Shown here: positions 1 through 7,192 of the stretch, in pieces
Layout: each line of letters starts with the position of its first letter
Numbering within the stretch: position 1 is the first letter of the stretch
Source of the DNA: an uncultured Lachnospiraceae bacterium
GTDB taxonomy: Bacteria; Bacillota; Clostridia; Lachnospirales; Lachnospiraceae
DNA: 11,041 nt
Reading direction: 5' to 3'
NCBI GenBank assembly: GCA_937910785.1
Contig: CALDLG010000176.1
Span: 1 to 11,041, forward strand
Made by a program: the position numbers and the translations under genes
Notes under the pieces: model-generated
Databases searched by the model: none
Told to the model about the DNA's origin: nothing
The model's input: only the letters and a program-made list of their open reading frames with translations

Positions 1-624
1 GAAATGCCGGCTGTATCGTTCCTGGGCTCTTCTGGCAAACTCTTCCGTATCGATATCGCCGTCTGCCGCGTGTACGATCAGGGACAGCTTCAGATCAGGA
101 AAAAGCTTCAGAATATCTTTGCCTGCGGAAAGGATCGGCAGGCGGTTGGTAAGAATATCGATATAAAGGTCGTAGTCCGGAATATTCTGCGGAGAAAGAC
201 AATGATAATAGCGAAGACTCATGGCCTCGGCTTCTTCTTCATTTACCACCTCGTTATTAAAGGAAAAATAGGAAACCGGAATAAACATGACGCTGTCTTT
301 GGTCATATAGCTGCCGTATTCCTTTAACAGCGCATAGTCGTAGTTATAGGACTGGCTCGTATTGCCGAAATTAAAGCAGCTCAGGCCCTGCTCCGTAAGC
401 GCGTCATACTTAAAGTCATAGGCGCCGTGTGAACTGCCGAGATTGCCGATCTGGATATCCGAAACATAGATGCCGAGCGTACTGAATTTGGAGACATCCA
501 GATACTTTTCCTCGTTAATTTTCTTATAATCCTTATTCAGCCATGCGATGATCAGAATCGCGGCGGCCGGAATCAGGATACATTTTAAAGCGAACCGCAG
601 AATATCATATTTTCTTTTTTTCAT
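1..624 (-). CDS. Membrane-anchored SGNH/DltD-like protein, partial (C-terminus off the left edge)
   Basis: The reading frame starts with ATG at 624 and stays open to base 1, giving the first 208 residues of a longer protein. The start follows a GGAGG box at 632-636 with 7-base spacing. A short basic N-terminus is followed by one hydrophobic anchor (about residues 10-29), so the rest probably lies outside the cell. Residues 62-67 read LGSSHG, resembling block I of SGNH hydrolases with Ser64 or Ser65 as candidate nucleophile. FNFGN (about 84-88) and a hydrophobic strand near 112-121 resemble later core strands of that fold. The terminal Asp/His block would lie beyond the window. It sits 76 bases downstream of the minus-strand MBOAT, the usual place for a DltD/AlgJ/AlgX-like partner that helps move acyl groups onto a surface polymer. 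The fold call is by motif only; the substrate is unknown. Confidence 0.7.
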   Translation of the reverse strand, partial: MKKRKYDILRFALKCILIPAAAILIIAWLNKDYKKINEEKYLDVSKFSTLGIYVSDIQIGNLGSSHGAYDFKYDALTEQGLSCFNFGNTSQSYNYDYALLKEYGSYMTKDSVMFIPVSYFSFNNEVVNEEEAEAMSLRYYHCLSPQNIPDYDLYIDILTNRLPILSAGKDILKLFPDLKLSLIVHAADGDIDTEEFARRAQERYSRHF

Positions 625-700
625 AAGGGAACCTCCATTCCTCCGCCTCGCGGAATCTCCAATCCCCAGACAGACTTACCTGTGTAAATGCCTGCAATCA

Positions 701-2131
701 TCAGAATTGGAAATAAATAAACTCCGTCGCAATGCCCTTCGGGGAAAACAACGCGATCACCACCAGCAGCAGTACATAAATGGGCCACCGGATGAAGCAT
801 TTCTGCCTGGAGACCGCTTTGATCACGTCGAATTTCAGTGACAGAAGATCGTAAACGGCAAGCACAAGTACGGGAACCCACATAAGCCCCAGCTGAAGAT
901 AGGACATATCCAGACAGATCAAGGCTGTCTTTAAGTAATTTAACGGACGGGATGCATCCCAGAACAAACGGGAAATAACCCACATGGCGTCTTTTATATT
1001 GTTGGCCCGGAAGAAAATCCAGGTAAAGCAGAGCACGATGAAGGTGAGGGGGAGCTGCCAGAAATGCTTCTTATGCGCTTTTCCCTTCGGATAGATGATC
1101 GTTTCGATAATCTGCAGAAGACCATGAATGCCGCCCCACAGGAGGAAGGTCAGTGTGCTGCCATGCCAGAAACCGCTGACTAAAAAGGTGAGCAGGAGAT
1201 TCAGCAGATGACGCCATTTCGGGACCCGGTTGCCTCCGAGCGGAATGTACACATAATCCCGGAACCAGGAAGAAAGCGAAATGTGCCAGCGGCTCCAGAA
1301 CTCCTTGATGGAAAAGGAGAAGTAGGGGCTCTTGAAATTGGTCATCAGATCGATGCCAAACAGTTTGGCACAGCCGATCGCGATATCGGAATAACCGGAA
1401 AAGTCACAGTAAATTTCGACTGCAAACATGACGGTTACGACGATGAACGCGAGTCCTACATAGCTGTAGACATTGTTATAGAGCTTATTGACGGTGATGG
1501 CAAAGACGTCGGCGATCACCAGCTTCTTAAAATATCCCCAGGCCATCAGTTTCAGGCCGTAGGTTACATTGTTGTAGTGAAAACGCCTTTTCTTTTTGTA
1601 CTGTGGAAGCAGTTCGCCCGCCCGGCCGATCGGACCGGAGAGCAGCTGCGGGAAAAAAGAAACGAACAGCGCATAATAGCCGAAATGTCTTTCCGCCTTC
1701 GTTTTTCCGCGGTAAACATCGATCAGATATCCCATCGACTGGAAAAAGTAGAAGGAAACACCCGCGGGAAGCAGGATGGTCATGGTGATCGGCTGAATCG
1801 AAAGTCTGCCTTCCGCAATCAGAGCATTCATCCGTTGAATGACAGGATTTGCCGTTTTAAAGAAAACAAGGATCAGAACTAACGGCAGGATACCGAGAAG
1901 CAGAGCCCTTTTCTTCTGTCCGGAGGAGTGTGCATTTTCAAGAGAAATCGCCAGTCCGTAGGTCAGAAGCGTCGTCAGGAAAAGCAGAATGCCATACCAT
2001 AGATGCAGATTCATATAAAAAGCATAGCTGGCGAGCAGAAGAAAGCCCCATCGATATTTGTGAGGGACAATATAATACAAAAGAAATACAATGACTAAAA
2101 ATACGCCAAAAGATATGGAATTGAATAACAT
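701..2131 (-). CDS. AlgI-type MBOAT family O-acyltransferase
   Basis: A 476-residue multi-spanning membrane protein of the MBOAT family, which takes an acyl group from the cytoplasmic side and passes it to an acceptor on the outer face. Visible family marks are SGPIGR (about 165-170), YCDFSGYSDIAIG (about 241-253), the FWSRWHISL block with His283 and the FWHG block with His323. His323 corresponds to the essential histidine of AlgI and DltB. The segment after RWHIS (WFRDYVYIPLGGNR) is the AlgI/PatA form. The C-terminus ends in EFIYFQF, common in this family. Start choice: the frame is open back to an ATG at 2269, but the ATG at 2131 has an AGGAG box 6 bases upstream and begins directly at the family's usual N-terminal helix (MLFNSISF). 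It is first in a likely two-gene operon with the SGNH-like protein at 1-624. The donor and acceptor cannot be read from sequence. Confidence 0.93.
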   Translation of the reverse strand: MLFNSISFGVFLVIVFLLYYIVPHKYRWGFLLLASYAFYMNLHLWYGILLFLTTLLTYGLAISLENAHSSGQKKRALLLGILPLVLILVFFKTANPVIQRMNALIAEGRLSIQPITMTILLPAGVSFYFFQSMGYLIDVYRGKTKAERHFGYYALFVSFFPQLLSGPIGRAGELLPQYKKKRRFHYNNVTYGLKLMAWGYFKKLVIADVFAITVNKLYNNVYSYVGLAFIVVTVMFAVEIYCDFSGYSDIAIGCAKLFGIDLMTNFKSPYFSFSIKEFWSRWHISLSSWFRDYVYIPLGGNRVPKWRHLLNLLLTFLVSGFWHGSTLTFLLWGGIHGLLQIIETIIYPKGKAHKKHFWQLPLTFIVLCFTWIFFRANNIKDAMWVISRLFWDASRPLNYLKTALICLDMSYLQLGLMWVPVLVLAVYDLLSLKFDVIKAVSRQKCFIRWPIYVLLLVVIALFSPKGIATEFIYFQF

Positions 2132-2137
2132 AAAGCG

Positions 2138-2143
2138 CTCCTG
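2138..2143 (-). promoter_or_regulatory. Ribosome binding site deciding the MBOAT start at 2131
   Basis: On the minus strand this reads CAGGAG, 6 bases before the ATG at 2131. It supports 2131 over the in-frame ATG at 2269. The extra residues encoded between the two would precede the conserved first helix and do not look like part of the family. Confidence 0.7.
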
Positions 2144-2165
2144 TTCTTCTACAAAGCAGAATATG

Positions 2166-2179
2166 CAGACCGGGGTCTG
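2166..2179. promoter_or_regulatory. Short inverted repeat at the expected transcription start of the minus-strand MBOAT
   Basis: CAGACC and GGTCTG form a perfect 6-base dyad around two G bases. It lies just downstream of the minus-strand -10 box at 2181-2186, roughly over the predicted transcript start. It could be an operator or a small 5' hairpin, but a dyad this short may be chance. Confidence 0.25.
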
Positions 2180-2180
2180 T

Positions 2181-2210
2181 ATTATATAGTTAATATAGTC
2201 TGGCTGCCAA
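2181..2210 (-). promoter_or_regulatory. Sigma-A-like promoter for the minus-strand MBOAT/SGNH-like pair
   Basis: On the minus strand the -35 box TTGGCA (2210-2205, five of six consensus bases) is followed after 18 bases by a perfect -10 box TATAAT (2186-2181). Transcription would start near 2174, giving a leader of about 43 bases before the ATG at 2131. Confidence 0.55.
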
Positions 2211-2316
2211 AAGCCGCTTAACATAGATGATACGGGCAGATGGCATAAAAGATTCTTTTTATAAATCATTTAGAGTTTACCACAAATTGGAAAAATAAAA
2301 CATATTTTACGGTACT

Positions 2317-2336
2317 TTAAGAAAGAATTAAGAAAG
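2317..2336. repeat. Tandem 9-base direct repeat with 11-base period (possible regulator box)
   Basis: TTAAGAAAG occurs at 2317-2325 and again at 2328-2336, so the copies lie one helical turn apart. OmpR/PhoB-type response regulators commonly bind direct repeats with this spacing. The site is about 107 bases upstream of the minus-strand -35 box and about 59 upstream of the candidate plus-strand -35 box. A single TTAAGAAA also occurs at 7072-7079 in the other divergent region. The repeat is seen directly; the regulatory role is inferred. Confidence 0.35.
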
Positions 2337-2394
2337 TGAAAGCAGCAAAGATATGCCGCAGGAAGCCGCATGCAGGATTATGCCGAAGATGGAC

Positions 2395-2423
2395 TGGTCA
2401 TTTGAGGTAATTCAGTGTATACT
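2395..2423 (+). promoter_or_regulatory. Candidate sigma-A promoter for the plus-strand MBOAT
   Basis: TGGTCA (2395-2400, four of six consensus bases) is separated by 17 bases from TATACT (2418-2423). Transcription would start near 2430 and leave a leader of about 170 bases that includes the possible small frame at 2467-2559. A competing -10-like sequence, TATGATATGATA, lies at 2568-2579 but has no good -35 box. Confidence 0.35.
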
Positions 2424-2599
2424 ATACCATATGTGATCTTTATGATAAGAAAAATACGGGCTGCATATGGAAGATTTTAACTGCTATGATTTTGACGGGT
2501 ATGGGGTCTGTGTCCGCAAAGACATAGAGGACGCTTCTGCGGAGGATGTTTCATTTTGAGCGATTCGTATGATATGATACATGAGAGGAAAAAATCGGT

Positions 2600-4129
2600 A
2601 TGGGTATTACCTCTTTCTATTTTTTATGTTTTTTCGCCGGGATTCTATTGATCTATTATGTGCTACCCGGAAAATGGCAGTGGTCTTTTCTTCTGCTGTG
2701 CAGTATTGCATATTATCTGATGACAGGGAACGGGATGCTTGTTCTGTATCCGCTCGCCTCCGTGGCCGTCTGCTATGTTGGAATCCGGAGTATGGCGGGC
2801 ACGGAGGATGCCCGCAGAAGGAAGCTTGCGCTGGCCGGAGTGGTGGCCGTAAATCTTGGCATTCTGATTTTGTTAAAATATATTAATTTTGCTGTTTATA
2901 CGATAAACGGAATTGCCGGCCTGTGCGGAGGAGAAGGAGCGCTCCTGCATGGGCTTGATCTGCTTGTTCCGCTGGGGGTCTCCTTTTATACCTTTTCGCT
3001 GTTGGGCTATGTGATCGACGTCTATTACGGCATCGCCCCTTTGCAGAAAAATTTCGGCAGGCTGGCATTGTATGGCATGTATTTTCCGGTGATGATTTCC
3101 GGACCGATTTTACAGTACCGGGAGTGCGGGGAGCAGTTTTTTGCGCCGCATCGTTTCGATTATGTCAAAGTGACAAGAGGCATGCAGCGGATGCTGTGGG
3201 GTCTTCTGAAGAAGCTGGTTATTGCGGAGAGACTGCGGCTTCTTGTGGATACGGTATACGGGGATTACGGCGCTTATCCGGGCGCTTTTATCTGGGTGGC
3301 AACGGTCTGCTATGCCTTTCAGCTCTATACGGATTTTTCGGGCTGTATGGATATTGTGCTCGGCATGTCGGAGAGCTTTGGCATTACGCTGCCGGAGAAT
3401 TTTCGGACGCCTTTTTTTGCAAGAAGCGTTGCGGAATACTGGAGAAGATGGCATATTACGCTCGGCGTCTGGATGAAAGAGTATGTCTTTTATCCGCTGC
3501 TTCGTTCCGGATTTTTTACCCGACTGGGGAAGTCGCTTAAAAAGAAGTTCGGCAAGAAAAAGGGGAAACAGTATACGACGTTTGCCGCCATGTTTCTTCT
3601 GTGGTTTACGGTCGGCGTCTGGCATGGCGGAGCGTGGAAATATGTGATCGGTTCCGGTCTGCTGCACTGGTTTTATATCGTGATGGAGGAACTGCTGGAA
3701 GCGCCCTGTGCAAAGGTGATGGGGAAGCTGCATATCAATCCGGTAAGCGGGGCGGTTTCGGCGGTCCGCATGGGACGGACCTTTCTGTTAGTCTGTATCG
3801 GAGATCTGTTTTTCCGAGCGGAGTCTGTGGGAGCCGCGTTTGCCATGCTGAAAGGAGCGGTTACGGTATGGAATCCGTCCGTTTTGGTGGACGGTTCTTT
3901 ATTCGGACTCGGTCTCGACGAAATCGAGTTTGCGATCGTGGTTTTTTCGCTGCTTCTTTTGCTTGTCGTTTCGGTTTTGCAGCAGAAAGGTTCTGTCAGG
4001 GAGATGATCGCCGGACGAAAACTGCCGTTTAGATGGATTCTCTGGTATGCGCTGCTTTTTTATGTGATTCTGTTAGGATGTTACGGACCGGAATACAGTG
4101 CGGCGGAATTCATTTATCAGGGATTTTAG
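2600..4129 (+). CDS. DltB-like MBOAT family O-acyltransferase
   Basis: A 509-residue multi-spanning MBOAT protein. Family marks are VPLGVSFYTFSLLGYVIDVY (about 123-142), SGPILQYRE (about 167-175), YTDFSGCMDIVLGMSE (about 243-258), the YWRRWHITL block with His285 and the VWHGG block with His342 as expected catalytic residue. The C-terminus ends AAEFIYQGF. Unlike the AlgI-type neighbour, it has a lysine-rich stretch between the two histidines (about 311-323, KSLKKKFGKKKGK). DltB proteins likewise carry a longer, basic segment here than AlgI, so it is closer to the DltB branch. The start is chosen at the ATG after GAGAGGAA (2583-2590, spacing about 10) because it begins with the first membrane helix. 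It is transcribed alone, away from the other MBOAT. A carrier-protein-bound donor is plausible because an ACP is encoded in the same window, but the pairing is not shown. Confidence 0.92.
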   Translation: MGITSFYFLCFFAGILLIYYVLPGKWQWSFLLLCSIAYYLMTGNGMLVLYPLASVAVCYVGIRSMAGTEDARRRKLALAGVVAVNLGILILLKYINFAVYTINGIAGLCGGEGALLHGLDLLVPLGVSFYTFSLLGYVIDVYYGIAPLQKNFGRLALYGMYFPVMISGPILQYRECGEQFFAPHRFDYVKVTRGMQRMLWGLLKKLVIAERLRLLVDTVYGDYGAYPGAFIWVATVCYAFQLYTDFSGCMDIVLGMSESFGITLPENFRTPFFARSVAEYWRRWHITLGVWMKEYVFYPLLRSGFFTRLGKSLKKKFGKKKGKQYTTFAAMFLLWFTVGVWHGGAWKYVIGSGLLHWFYIVMEELLEAPCAKVMGKLHINPVSGAVSAVRMGRTFLLVCIGDLFFRAESVGAAFAMLKGAVTVWNPSVLVDGSLFGLGLDEIEFAIVVFSLLLLLVVSVLQQKGSVREMIAGRKLPFRWILWYALLFYVILLGCYGPEYSAAEFIYQGF

Positions 4130-4164
4130 CGGTCTGAGAATTTGTTCAATTTCCCGAATCAGGG

Positions 4165-4193
4165 TAGAGAATGCCTTTCTTTTATGATATGAT
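4165..4193 (+). promoter_or_regulatory. Weak candidate promoter for the glycosyltransferase gene
   Basis: TAGAGA (4165-4170) is 17 bases from TATGAT (4188-4193), which overlaps a second TATGAT at 4183-4188. A start near 4200 would leave a leader of about 30 bases containing the AAAGGGG ribosome site at 4211-4217. This fits the start at 4231 and would exclude translation from the in-frame ATG at 4171. The -35 match is weak. Confidence 0.3.
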
Positions 4194-4230
4194 AGAAGAA
4201 CCGAATAACGAAAGGGGTAATACGATAGGA

Positions 4231-5169
4231 ATGGATAAAATAGCAGTTTTGATTCCCTGTTATAATGAAGAGAAGACAATCGCCAAAGTGGTGCGGGATG
4301 CGAAGGAAGCATTGCCGGAGGCGGTTATTTATGTATATGATAATAATTCCAGGGACCGGACGGTGGAGTTTGCGAAGGAGGCCGGTGCGCAGATACGGTA
4401 TGAGTATATGCAGGGCAAGGGGAATGTGATCCGGCGCATGTTCCGGGAGATTGACGCGGAATGCTATATTATGGTGGACGGAGACGACACCTATCCGATG
4501 GAATATGCCAGGGAAATGGCGGACAAGGTATTGGAGCATCATGCGGATATGGTCGTTGGGGACAGACTGTCCTCGACTTATTTTACGGAGAACAAGCGTC
4601 CGTTTCATAATTTTGGAAACAGCATTGTGCGGAGCAGCATTAATAAGCTTTTTCACTGCAATATCAAGGACATTATGACCGGATACAGGGCATTCAGCTA
4701 TGGCTTTGCCAAGACGTTTCCGGTGCTTTCCACAGGCTTTGAGATCGAAACGGAGATGACGATTCATGCGGTTTATAACAATCTGCAGATTGAAAACGTG
4801 ATCGTGGATTACAGGGACCGGCCGGAGGGAAGTGAGTCGAAACTGAATACCTTTTCGGACGGCTTCCGGGTAATACGCACGATCATCAAGCTATACAGAG
4901 ACTATAAACCATTTGGCTTCTTCGGCGTCTGTGCGGCGGTTCTGGCGGCGTTGGCGGTAATTCTGTTCATTCCGGTCCTGCTTTCTTATGTGGAGACGGG
5001 CCTTGTGCTGCGGTTTCCGACGTTATTTTGCTGTGGATTCATTGGTCTGGCGGCAGTACAGTCTTTCTTCGCGGGATTGATTCTCTCCAATATGGCTCTG
5101 AAAAACAGGCGGGATTTTGAATACCGGTATGCGAGAATAAGCCGCGATATTCACAAAGAGAACTTTTAA
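4231..5169 (+). CDS. Family 2 glycosyltransferase, polyprenyl-phosphate-sugar synthase type
   Basis: A 312-residue protein with an N-terminal GT-A domain (about 3-205) and two C-terminal membrane helices (about 229-254 and 262-290). The domain opens with IAVLIPCYNEEKTI and carries VDGDDTY (82-88), where Asp83/Asp85/Asp86 form the expected nucleotide-sugar/metal DXD-type site. Further marks are MTGYRAFS (149-156), TGFEIETEM (168-176) and the YRDRPEGSESKLNT segment (194-207), typical of enzymes that move a sugar from a nucleotide donor to a polyprenyl phosphate (DPM1/ArnC/GtrB-like). The product would serve a GT-C enzyme on the outer face, and such a candidate is the convergent neighbour. Start: the frame extends to an ATG at 4171, but the conserved domain begins at 4231. 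The AAAGGGG site (4211-4217) is rather far (13 bases), so the start is likely but not certain. The sugar is unknown. Confidence 0.88.
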   Translation: MDKIAVLIPCYNEEKTIAKVVRDAKEALPEAVIYVYDNNSRDRTVEFAKEAGAQIRYEYMQGKGNVIRRMFREIDAECYIMVDGDDTYPMEYAREMADKVLEHHADMVVGDRLSSTYFTENKRPFHNFGNSIVRSSINKLFHCNIKDIMTGYRAFSYGFAKTFPVLSTGFEIETEMTIHAVYNNLQIENVIVDYRDRPEGSESKLNTFSDGFRVIRTIIKLYRDYKPFGFFGVCAAVLAALAVILFIPVLLSYVETGLVLRFPTLFCCGFIGLAAVQSFFAGLILSNMALKNRRDFEYRYARISRDIHKENF

Positions 5170-5184
5170 ATCGGAAGCCGGGTG

Positions 5185-6984
5185 TTATTGCAGCCGGTAT
5201 ACTTCATAGGTCCTGTTCCCGGCAAAGAAGGTGTCCGTCAGGGTGCAGTCCACATCATAAGTATGCCGGAAATACATAATGACAGGGTGTTCTCTGTCGT
5301 AGAGTCCTTCTTCAAAGATAAAGCGGACGTCCGGGCTTGCGACGAGGTCGGCGCCGAAATCCTCCAGCCCATGAGAAGCAAGCTTGGTCCGGCTGTTGGG
5401 GTTACAGACAACGCCCCAGTTGGTGTAGAAAAAGTTCTGATAGGTATCCTGTGCCGTATCAAAAGGAAATTCACAGTAGTTGTCCAGTGTATTGCTGCCG
5501 CTTGTCCAGATAAAGAACTGATCGGGATGAGTCCGGCAGTATTCTTTTAAATCATTCCAGACTTCTTCATTTGCATGATAGGAAGTGTCGATATCCGTTT
5601 TCGTACAGTAAACGGAGGCTGCCGACAGCAAGAGCGTGCAGACTGCGGCCGTAAGCATCTTTTTTCTGCTGACATAAATCAGGTTAAAGGCAAGCAGAAT
5701 ACCTGCCAGCACCATGAAATCCGCCGCAATAAGGGGCTGGATGATGCGTTTGGGGAAACGGCCCTGAAACAGGATATACCCCCATGTGATAAATCTGCCT
5801 GTAAGATAGAACAGATAGACGCCCAGAGCGACCATATTGCGCCGGTACAGAATGAGCAGCAGCGTGGCCGGAAGAAGCAGTCCGACGAACAGATTCATGG
5901 GCTGCATTCCGTTCTGATAAAGGAAGACATTTATACTGCCGGTCAGGATATTTTTCAGGCGTGACCCTATGGCGGTACGATTCCGGTAACAGTCTCCGGC
6001 GATCCGGTGCATCTGCTCCCAGTCTTCCAGACTCATTCCATGACCGATATAGGGAGCGCCGCCCTTTCGAAAGTCCCATGCTTCCTCGTCCAGATTCAGC
6101 GCGCGCAGCTCTTCTGCGCATTCTTCGTATTCGGGCCAGGTGTAGAAATCTCCTATCCGCTCTCTGTAATGATTGATTTTGACAAACTCAGCCCATTCTT
6201 TATCGGAATAGGCGATGGCATTCGCGCCATAGAGGATTCCCATGCCGGCAAACAGAATGGCGGCGAAGGAGAGCAGCTTCAACAGATAAGCGCCATAGAA
6301 TCTCTGATTGGACAGAAGCCATTTGGAAAGCCAGAGCATACCGGCAATGGGAAGCAGCATAAACAGGACATTCCGGCGCATGCTGAAAGAAAGCCATGCC
6401 AGCAGAAATGTCGGAATGTTTCCTTTTAAAAAGGCGGCAGGACTGTCGTTTGATCTTGTCGTAATAAAATAAAACAGAGCCGTTGCGGCTGCAAATCCTG
6501 CGGTCGTCGTATACTGCGCCTCACTGATGACATTCAGGTCCACAACGAAATAGAGAAGTCCCAGAAGAAACAGCGCGGGAAGCAGAATCGTTTCCGCATC
6601 CGGATGTTTTTTCCGGTATAATTGAAGAACCCTTCCGTAAATCAGCCAGATGCAGCAGATATGAACCCCATGCTGGAAAAGGCCGAACCAGGGGATGCTG
6701 CTGTTTATCGTATAAAGCTGGCAGAGCAGCCATGAAAGCGGATACAGAAAAAAAAGAACATGTGCGTCCGGATATCCGAGATAAGCGCCGGAGAGGGTGC
6801 TGTACATGCCCCAGTCGTCGTTGATGCCGTCTACCGGCCGGATAAAAAGCAGCAGGAACAGGTAAAACAGCATGGTAAAAAGAATAAAAATCAGAAGCTC
6901 CATATGACGGCCGGCCGCCGAAAGGCCCTTTTTTTCTGAAAATGACAGGTGTTTCGGGCCGGAATTTTTTTTCCTGAATGACAT
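5185..6984 (-). CDS. Multi-spanning membrane protein, GT-C-like, function unknown
   Basis: A 599-residue protein with a basic N-terminus, a first helix near residues 29-49 and many further hydrophobic segments up to about residue 435. A non-membrane insert lies near 257-345 and a soluble C-terminal domain spans about 460-599. Directly after the first helix comes INDDWGMY, with Asp56/Asp57 in what should be the first external loop. An acidic pair there is a feature of many GT-C enzymes that use polyprenyl-phosphate sugars. The conserved-looking QGRFPKR lies near 407-413. No named family is recognised with confidence. The gene converges on the polyprenyl-phosphate glycosyltransferase gene, leaving 15 bases between stop codons, which fits a donor-maker and donor-user pair. 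The start ATG has an AAGGGA box about 9-10 bases upstream. Alternative reading: a polysaccharide or glycolipid transporter or polymerase of unknown type. Confidence 0.6.
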   Translation of the reverse strand: MSFRKKNSGPKHLSFSEKKGLSAAGRHMELLIFILFTMLFYLFLLLFIRPVDGINDDWGMYSTLSGAYLGYPDAHVLFFLYPLSWLLCQLYTINSSIPWFGLFQHGVHICCIWLIYGRVLQLYRKKHPDAETILLPALFLLGLLYFVVDLNVISEAQYTTTAGFAAATALFYFITTRSNDSPAAFLKGNIPTFLLAWLSFSMRRNVLFMLLPIAGMLWLSKWLLSNQRFYGAYLLKLLSFAAILFAGMGILYGANAIAYSDKEWAEFVKINHYRERIGDFYTWPEYEECAEELRALNLDEEAWDFRKGGAPYIGHGMSLEDWEQMHRIAGDCYRNRTAIGSRLKNILTGSINVFLYQNGMQPMNLFVGLLLPATLLLILYRRNMVALGVYLFYLTGRFITWGYILFQGRFPKRIIQPLIAADFMVLAGILLAFNLIYVSRKKMLTAAVCTLLLSAASVYCTKTDIDTSYHANEEVWNDLKEYCRTHPDQFFIWTSGSNTLDNYCEFPFDTAQDTYQNFFYTNWGVVCNPNSRTKLASHGLEDFGADLVASPDVRFIFEEGLYDREHPVIMYFRHTYDVDCTLTDTFFAGNRTYEVYRLQ

Positions 6985-7026
6985 TTATGCCAATCCCTTC
7001 TTTTCGTACATATTAGTAATTTATTT

Positions 7027-7056
7027 ATTATATACTATAAAAAGGCGACGTTACAA
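7027..7056 (-). promoter_or_regulatory. Promoter for the GT-C-like membrane protein gene
   Basis: On the minus strand TTGTAA (7056-7051, four of six consensus bases) is followed after 18 bases by a perfect TATAAT (7032-7027). Transcription would start near 7020, giving a leader of about 36 bases before the ATG at 6984. Confidence 0.45.
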
Positions 7057-7133
7057 GGGAGAATGGAAATATTAAGAAAAACGAAAGGTTTCATTAATAA
7101 ATTGGAAGAAAGATATTCATAAATGGAAAAGTG

Positions 7134-7142
7134 TGCTATAGT
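7134..7142 (+). promoter_or_regulatory. Extended -10 promoter for the SGNH-FkbH-ACP operon
   Basis: TGCTATAGT is an extended -10 element (TGN before TATAGT, five of six bases). The -35 region about 17 bases upstream (TATTCA, 7114-7119) is weak, which extended -10 promoters tolerate. Transcription would begin near 7149, leaving about 44 bases before the ATG at 7193. Confidence 0.4.
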
Positions 7143-7192
7143 AAGGACAGGGGAGAGAAGAGGGTTTTTATACGGTAAAGGAGCGTGGTGAG

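Larger units (their letters stand above)
2132..2599. other. Divergent intergenic region between the two MBOAT genes
   Basis: 468 bases separate two divergently transcribed MBOAT genes. The region holds a good minus-strand promoter (2181-2210), an inverted repeat near that promoter's expected start point (2166-2179), a 9-base direct repeat with an 11-base period (2317-2336), a plausible plus-strand promoter (2395-2423), a possible 30-codon frame (2467-2559) and the 12-mer TATGATATGATA (2568-2579). No recognisable gene, RNA gene or riboswitch was found. The stretch from 2340 to 2395 shows nothing distinct beyond short GC-rich words. Confidence 0.6.

Noticed and set aside
1208..1882. Plus-strand open frame (224 codons) opposite the AlgI-type MBOAT
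   Set aside because: It mirrors the MBOAT gene's core, has no recognisable motif, and the real coding strand carries the catalytic histidine blocks.
2132..2269. N-terminal extension of the minus-strand MBOAT to the ATG at 2269
   Set aside because: The internal ATG at 2131 has a well-spaced AGGAG box and begins at the family's conserved first helix. The extension would also contain the best promoter for the gene.
2353..2436. 27-codon frame starting at 2353 in the intergenic region
   Set aside because: It has no ribosome site, overlaps the candidate promoter and shows no protein-like pattern.
4171..4230. N-terminal extension of the glycosyltransferase to the ATG at 4171
   Set aside because: The added 20 residues precede the conserved domain and overlap the candidate -10 element. 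The ribosome site at 4211-4217 suits the later start, though its spacing is long.
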